This document shows, one piece after another, positions 60,004 to 64,000 of a DNA stretch of 64,000 nt (position 1 is its first letter; the number at the start of each line of letters is the position of its first letter). The stretch comes from AEGEAN-183 sp964342745. GTDB lineage: Bacteria > Pseudomonadota > Gammaproteobacteria > Magnimaribacterales > Magnimaribacteraceae. The notes beneath the pieces are model-generated. The model searched no databases. It saw only the letters and a program-made list of their open reading frames with translations, and had not been told where the DNA came from. Location of the stretch: assembly GCA_964342745.1 (NCBI GenBank), contig CAYFFW010000002.1:35360-99359 (forward strand), given 5' to 3'. The translations under genes and the position numbers were made by a program.

Positions 60004-61116
60004 TTAAATTGATTTAGTTTTAATTAATTGCTTCTTTTCTGTTCTCTCTTTTCTTCTGGTCTTGTCGTTAACCTTTCCAACCAGCTGCCCGCAAGCCGCC
60101 ATGATATCGTCCCCCCTGGTTGATCTTATGGTAACTACGTAACCCCTTGATTGTAAGACCGACTGAAACCTTTTAACTCTGTTGTTTGAAGGCCTTTTGT
60201 AGTTAGACTCAGAAAAAGGATTAAAGGGTATTAAGTTAATCTTACATGGAAAGTTAGAAAGTAAGTTTGCTAGTTCTTCTGCAAGCTCAAGGGAGTCATT
60301 AACCCTGTCTATTAATATATATTCAAAAGTAGTTACTCTGCTGTCATTGCATTTTTCAACATAACTTTTCACAGACTCAAGAAGTTCTTTTATAGGGTAT
60401 TTTTTATTTACTGGTACTAATTTATTCCTTAATTCATCGTTTGGGGCATGTAAAGAAATGGTCAAAGAAACATCTGAGCACTCTGATAGCTTTTTTATTT
60501 GAGGCACTAAACCGGAAGTGCTTAAAGTAACTCTCCTTTTTGATATTCCGTAAGCATTGTTATCCAGCATTAATTCCATCGCCTTTACAACAGGATCAAA
60601 GTTGTGGAGGGGTTCCCCCATGCCCATCATAACCACGTTTGAAATATTTCTTTTGTTTTTGTTTTTGGGCTCATCAAATGAATTTTCAGCTATCCACAGC
60701 TGTCCGATGATCTCATCTAGTGAAAGGTTCCTGGAGAAACCCTGTTTCCCCGTAGCACAGAAGCTGCAATCTACTGCGCAACCTACTTGTGAGGACACAC
60801 AGAGGGTAGCTCTCTTGCCTTCAGGTATTAATACCATCTCAATTAAATCACCCTCTCCAACACTTATAACCCACTTTCTTGTCCCGTCCTTGGAATCTCT
60901 CTGGTAAATAACCTCTGGTACTCGAATCTCAAATTCTTTTAACAAACTTTCTCTTAGTTCTTTAGATAAGTCAGTCATCATAGAAATGTCGCTTACTCCC
61001 CTTTGGTGAATCCACTTAATGATTTGCGTGGCCCGGTATTGCTTTTCTCCTAGGCTTAAAAAATACTCTCCCAACTCTTCCTCAGTCAGGCCCATAAGAT
61101 TTTTCTTCAAAGACAT
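60004..61116 (-). CDS. rlmN: 23S rRNA/tRNA adenine C2-methyltransferase RlmN
   Basis: Radical-SAM enzyme methylating A2503 of 23S rRNA and A37 of tRNAs. The 370 residues include the cluster motif CAVDCSFCATGKQGF, the preceding LCVSSQVGC, NVVMMGMGEPLHN and the C-terminal DDIMAACGQL with the conserved catalytic cysteine. The basic tail (RRKERTEKKQ) is not unusual. It lies 4 bases after the alpha/beta-hydrolase gene. Confidence 0.95.
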   Translation of the reverse strand: MSLKKNLMGLTEEELGEYFLSLGEKQYRATQIIKWIHQRGVSDISMMTDLSKELRESLLKEFEIRVPEVIYQRDSKDGTRKWVISVGEGDLIEMVLIPEGKRATLCVSSQVGCAVDCSFCATGKQGFSRNLSLDEIIGQLWIAENSFDEPKNKNKRNISNVVMMGMGEPLHNFDPVVKAMELMLDNNAYGISKRRVTLSTSGLVPQIKKLSECSDVSLTISLHAPNDELRNKLVPVNKKYPIKELLESVKSYVEKCNDSRVTTFEYILIDRVNDSLELAEELANLLSNFPCKINLIPFNPFSESNYKRPSNNRVKRFQSVLQSRGYVVTIRSTRGDDIMAACGQLVGKVNDKTRRKERTEKKQLIKTKSI

Positions 61117-61120
61117 CTTT

Positions 61121-61843
61121 TTACTGTTGTGGACCTAGCTTATCAGCCACCCAGCTGATAGACCAATTATGCCCAAGCCTCTTTCCTCTATAAGTTTCCG
61201 GTAGCCTTGTAACCTCACTTCCTAATAGATTCAGGTTCTGTGGATCATTCTTTAATCTTTTAAAAGCTGCATCTAAGTGGTGTTGTGTTTTCCATTGGAA
61301 AAATGTCAGGTTATCGGGAATGCTTTTTGGCGGGGAGAAGTTACATGAAGCTCTGGAGAAAGAAGATCCTATGGGACCAGCTATAGAATGAATTTCGGTA
61401 GGCAGACCAAACTTCCAGCCTTCAACCATTGAGGTCACTAAAATCGCACCGTAACTGTGTCCAAGGATCACCAATCTATCCAGATGAGGTAAGGATTTAG
61501 TCAGTTCAGTCAATTTTAGCTGAAGACTCTTAGCTGAACTTTTATAACACGAAGTGTCATCCCACCTGTAAAAGTATGTTGCGCTCTTTTCTGTGTCTAA
61601 TGTTTTAAGTGGATATATCCATTCGTAGCCCTCACTTCTACTTCCATGGACTGACACTAATAGTATTTTTTCCTTACCACTAAACACCTCAAGCGGGTTA
61701 AGCCCTGCTCGGAGGCCAATTAACCTCTCTCCAGATTCTTTATAACCGCTAGCAGGATCTAAGTTATGTAGCCAGGGGTAATCTTCTTGTTCAGCGAAGA
61801 TCAAGGAAGCTAAAAATATGGTTGTAAAAATTATGTATTTCAA
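61121..61843 (-). CDS. Secreted alpha/beta-hydrolase-fold protein
   Basis: 240 residues with a signal peptide (1-17, IIFTTIFLASLIFA). The mature part has an alpha/beta-hydrolase nucleophile elbow LGHSYGAIL (Ser) and an early oxyanion strand VSVHGSRSEG. Two cysteines (DDTSCYKSS and RASCNFS) might pair. Substrate unknown; lipase or esterase is plausible. The start is TTG at 61843, with no ATG before the signal peptide. It precedes rlmN on the same strand. Confidence 0.72.
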   Translation of the reverse strand: MKYIIFTTIFLASLIFAEQEDYPWLHNLDPASGYKESGERLIGLRAGLNPLEVFSGKEKILLVSVHGSRSEGYEWIYPLKTLDTEKSATYFYRWDDTSCYKSSAKSLQLKLTELTKSLPHLDRLVILGHSYGAILVTSMVEGWKFGLPTEIHSIAGPIGSSFSRASCNFSPPKSIPDNLTFFQWKTQHHLDAAFKRLKNDPQNLNLLGSEVTRLPETYRGKRLGHNWSISWVADKLGPQQ

Positions 61844-61979
61844 ACTCTACTCTTATTTATATTTTTTTGTGGAATGAGGATAGAGTAGGCATAAAAAAAA
61901 TCAATCCCGAAGAGTCTTTTCTTTGTTTGTTATTTAATTTTTTTTGTATCAAAATGTATTTTTAACTAAAGGAAAAGAT

Positions 61980-62582
61980 ATGCTTTTAAAAACGTTATTG
62001 CTAACTTGTTTTACTGTCTTTCTTTCATCTAACTTGTTGGCAAGAGAGCCCTACGGTCCTCATGATACTGATAAGTGGCAAATATGGGCCTATTCAAGCG
62101 CTGCACCTTCTTTTTTAGGAAATGAAGCAACGATTATCGGAGCAGATGGAAGGGTTTTAAGAGAAGGAACCAATGGGTGGACTTGTCAGGCCGGAAACCC
62201 CAGGCCTTATCCAGAAAGAGGATGGAAAGATGCGCATGATGCAATGCCAGCTTGTTTTGATGCGGAAGGCGCAAAATGGATGCAAGCCTTCATGTCTGAT
62301 ACCAAGCCCAACCTTACTCGATCAACATTTATGTGGATGTTGCATGGTGACGTTGGGGAAGATAACACAACCCCAAAAGTCATGAATAAGGCCGACTCCG
62401 CTCCTGGGCAATGGATTGAATCCGGACCCCACTTAATGTTACTTCCTAAGGAAGCGTCTGACCTAGCAGAGTACAGTGATGACTTTATGCATGGAGAGCC
62501 ATATGTAATGATGCCAGACACTGACTATGCTCACATAATGATTCCTGTTGATGGTTACTATAAATACCAAAGAAAAAGGTAG
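61980..62582 (+). CDS. Secreted protein of unknown function
   Basis: 200 residues from the ATG at 61980, which has a good AAAGGA ribosome-binding site; the frame extends upstream to 61944 but a signal peptide starts here. The signal (1-20, LLLTCFTVFLSSNLLA) is followed by a Trp/Pro/Asp-rich mature part with two cysteines (GWTCQAG, MPACFD) and no membrane segment. WMLHGDVGEDN and GQWIESGPHLMLL look like conserved loops. I do not recognise a family. A strong bidirectional terminator follows. Confidence 0.75.
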   Translation: MLLKTLLLTCFTVFLSSNLLAREPYGPHDTDKWQIWAYSSAAPSFLGNEATIIGADGRVLREGTNGWTCQAGNPRPYPERGWKDAHDAMPACFDAEGAKWMQAFMSDTKPNLTRSTFMWMLHGDVGEDNTTPKVMNKADSAPGQWIESGPHLMLLPKEASDLAEYSDDFMHGEPYVMMPDTDYAHIMIPVDGYYKYQRKR

Positions 62583-62610
62583 GACTCATCTTTCTTAATA
62601 TGAATCCTAA

Positions 62611-62640
62611 TAATAAAGCCGTCACTAGACGGCTTTATTA
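62611..62640. terminator. Bidirectional terminator between converging genes
   Basis: A perfect 13-bp inverted repeat TAATAAAGCCGTC (62611-62623) / GACGGCTTTATTA (62628-62640) with loop ACTA. It has a T-rich tail on both strands and stands between the plus-strand secreted protein gene and the minus-strand VOC gene. Confidence 0.9.
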
Positions 62641-62675
62641 TTTAAAGAAGACGTTATTTTATTTGCCCAAAAATC

Positions 62676-63071
62676 CTAACCTTGCATGTTGTGCAGTGCA
62701 CAAAGTTTATTTCCTGATGGGTCTCTTAGGTAGGCCAAGTAAAACTTCATCCCATCTGCCTCCCTAACACCAGGCGCGTCTTCACAAGTAGTGCCTCCAC
62801 TATTAATCCCAGCTTCGTGCCAAGCATCAGCTGTCTCAGGGCTATCAGCACTAAAACCTATGGTTCCACCGTTTCCATGAGTTGCAGGGGCGTCATCAAT
62901 TGGTTCTGAAATTAAAAACATGATTTCTCCCACAACATACATATATCTTTTATGGCCAGTAGGGTTAACTGTTAAAGCACCAGGTGCACTTCCTAAAACG
63001 CCCAAAACTTTATCGTAAAATATCTTTGACTCCTCTATGTCATTCGCTCCCACCATTATGTGACTAAACAT
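62676..63071 (-). CDS. VOC-superfamily (glyoxalase/bleomycin-resistance-fold) protein
   Basis: 131 residues of the vicinal-oxygen-chelate fold: SHIMVGANDIEESKIFYDKVLGVLG at the start and the second half YLAYLRDPSGNKLCALHN, where a metal ligand often sits. Substrate unknown (glyoxalase-like or a resistance-type protein). GGAGAAA precedes the ATG. Next to the crotonase gene on the same strand. Confidence 0.86.
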   Translation of the reverse strand: MFSHIMVGANDIEESKIFYDKVLGVLGSAPGALTVNPTGHKRYMYVVGEIMFLISEPIDDAPATHGNGGTIGFSADSPETADAWHEAGINSGGTTCEDAPGVREADGMKFYLAYLRDPSGNKLCALHNMQG

Positions 63072-63128
63072 ATTTTCTCCTTTTTAGTTTTAATTAACTT
63101 CCTATTCTATATTGATCAATAAATTTTT

Positions 63129-63917
63129 TTACCTATTCTTCCACTCAGGGTCTCTTTTGCTTATGAAAGCATCTATTCCTTCTTTTGCGTCGTCAGCATT
63201 TAAATTTTGGATCATCCTTTCTGTGGCATATTCATAGGCTTCTCCAAGGTCCATATCTAACTGCTTATAAAAGGTCTCTTTGCCCATTTTTAAAACATAG
63301 GAAGACTTGGAGCTAATTATTTTTGCTACCTCCATTACTTTCTGATGAAGTAGTTCGGGTTCAAAAATATCATTAATTAAGCCGAACCTTTTAGCCTCTG
63401 ATGCTTCTATGAGGTCGCCAAGCAAAAGCATTTCCATTGAATGTTTTTTCGCTATAGTCCTAGAGACAGGAACTAAGGGGGTGTGACAAAACAGTCCTAT
63501 ATTCACTCCAGGTGTTGCAAACCTAGTGTCGTTGTCGGCGTAAGCCAAATCACATGAGGCTACTAATTGACATCCTGCTGCGGTGGCAACACCATGTACC
63601 TCTGCTATAACGGGCTTACTTAAATTAGACAAAAAAGTCATCACATCTTTACAGCTATTTAAAAGGTCTCTATAAAAATCATCATTTTGATTTTCCTGAA
63701 CTTCTTTGAGGTTATGACCAGCACTAAAGCCTCTGCCTACTCCTCTTATCACCAAAACCTTAGTTGAGTCATCTTGATCGGCTTGTTTTAAGACGGCAAA
63801 CAGTTCTTTTAATAAATTTTCGGATAAAGAGTTAAAAGAACCCTCATCATTTAGGTTGATTAATGAAACCTCTTCTTCTTTCTGAAGTGTAACTAGGGCG
63901 TTGCTCTGGTCATTCAT
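63129..63917 (-). CDS. Enoyl-CoA hydratase/isomerase-family protein, ECHDC3-like
   Basis: 262-residue crotonase. The region GVATAAGCQLVASCDLAYA and FATPGVNIGLFCHTPLVPVSR follows the ECHDC3 group. The two glutamates used by classic enoyl-CoA hydratases are replaced: Q117 (GCQLVA, normally GCELA) and G137 (TPGVNIGL, normally PE-x-x-x-G). It therefore may not be a standard hydratase. Divergent from the FAD enzyme at the right edge. Confidence 0.85.
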   Translation of the reverse strand: MNDQSNALVTLQKEEEVSLINLNDEGSFNSLSENLLKELFAVLKQADQDDSTKVLVIRGVGRGFSAGHNLKEVQENQNDDFYRDLLNSCKDVMTFLSNLSKPVIAEVHGVATAAGCQLVASCDLAYADNDTRFATPGVNIGLFCHTPLVPVSRTIAKKHSMEMLLLGDLIEASEAKRFGLINDIFEPELLHQKVMEVAKIISSKSSYVLKMGKETFYKQLDMDLGEAYEYATERMIQNLNADDAKEGIDAFISKRDPEWKNR

Positions 63918-63958
63918 TTCTATTTGATTATACCCTCTATACCGTTGAAAATGTGTTG

Positions 63959-64000
63959 ATGAAGAATTACTCGTCGCATATAGGGATTGTTGGCGGAGGA
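63959..64000 (+). CDS. FAD/NAD(P)-dependent oxidoreductase, N-terminus only (partial)
   Basis: An ATG at 63959 opens a frame to the window end coding 14 residues, MKNYSSHIGIVGGG. The strand-then-GxGxxG pattern (IGIVGGG) is the start of an FAD-binding Rossmann fold such as UbiH-type monooxygenases or amine oxidases. The rest is outside the window, so neither family nor length can be given. A TTG at 63956 is an alternative start. Confidence 0.5.
   Translation, partial: MKNYSSHIGIVGGG

Noticed and set aside
61944..61979. Longer start for the secreted 200-residue protein
   Set aside because: The ATG at 61980 has AAAGGA and begins a clean signal peptide; the 12 extra residues would precede it.

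Overview
This window is AT-rich, densely packed chromosomal DNA from a gammaproteobacterium. The gene set fits a marine, genome-streamlined lineage. SAR86-like is my best guess, from AT-richness, short intergenic gaps, a Vibrio-style TonB2/TtpC cluster, TRAP uptake genes, fatty-acid oxidation genes and gammaproteobacterial markers (yggX, hspQ, rpoH, zapE, yggS-proC-yggT). No 16S rRNA or other decisive taxonomic marker is present. I found no insertion sequence, phage, CRISPR array, toxin system or stretch over 300 bases without a gene. About 78 protein genes (two cut by the window ends), one tRNA gene, one riboswitch, several terminators and a few candidate regulatory sites are supported.

Layout. 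1-4203: an alkA-like tail, a DUF1249 gene, then a eukaryote-type (GSII) glutamine synthetase followed by ntrB-ntrC. 4209-9537: a yibN-like rhodanese, phosphoglycerate mutase, hisBHAF, mutY-yggX and tRNA-Phe. 9593-19842: small secreted and membrane proteins, an MBL-like protein, a multifunctional beta-oxidation enzyme, a nucleosidase beside apt, a DUF1295 protein, a GFA protein, zapE, an FAD reductase, hspQ and an aminotransferase. 20055-24398: gcvT-gcvH-gcvP behind a pair of inverted DnaA boxes. 24391-31297: a HAD phosphatase, rppH, an NRDE protein, a TauE/SafE permease, a DUF4212 plus Na+ symporter pair, lgt-thyA-folA. 31292-36546: a complete TonB2-type energy-transduction operon (DUF3450, TtpC, ExbB, ExbD, TonB, TPR).

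36691-48649: a DUF1295-phosphatidylserine decarboxylase fusion, efp, argS, yggS-proC-yggT, then metX-metW-rdgB under a SAM-II-like riboswitch, facing the rpoH-thiS-thiG-trmB run; cysQ follows. The yggS-to-rpoH block resembles the Pseudomonas arrangement. 48724-64000: a dienoyl-CoA isomerase-like crotonase, yaaA, an acyl-CoA dehydrogenase, TRAP transporter genes split around lipA-lipB, uvrD, a MazG-like protein, nitronate monooxygenase, rlmN, secreted proteins, a VOC protein, an ECHDC3-like crotonase and the first codons of an FAD enzyme.

Functional links. LipA/LipB would supply the lipoyl group of GcvH. The nucleosidase releases adenine that Apt could salvage. GcvTHP and ThyA share folate one-carbon chemistry with FolA. 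The fused PSD makes phosphatidylethanolamine, and its extra membrane domain belongs to a fold that includes phospholipid and prenyl-cysteine methyltransferases, which makes it the most interesting protein here. At least nine genes start with TTG and several have -10-like boxes a few bases from the start codon, so translation initiation looks unusual.
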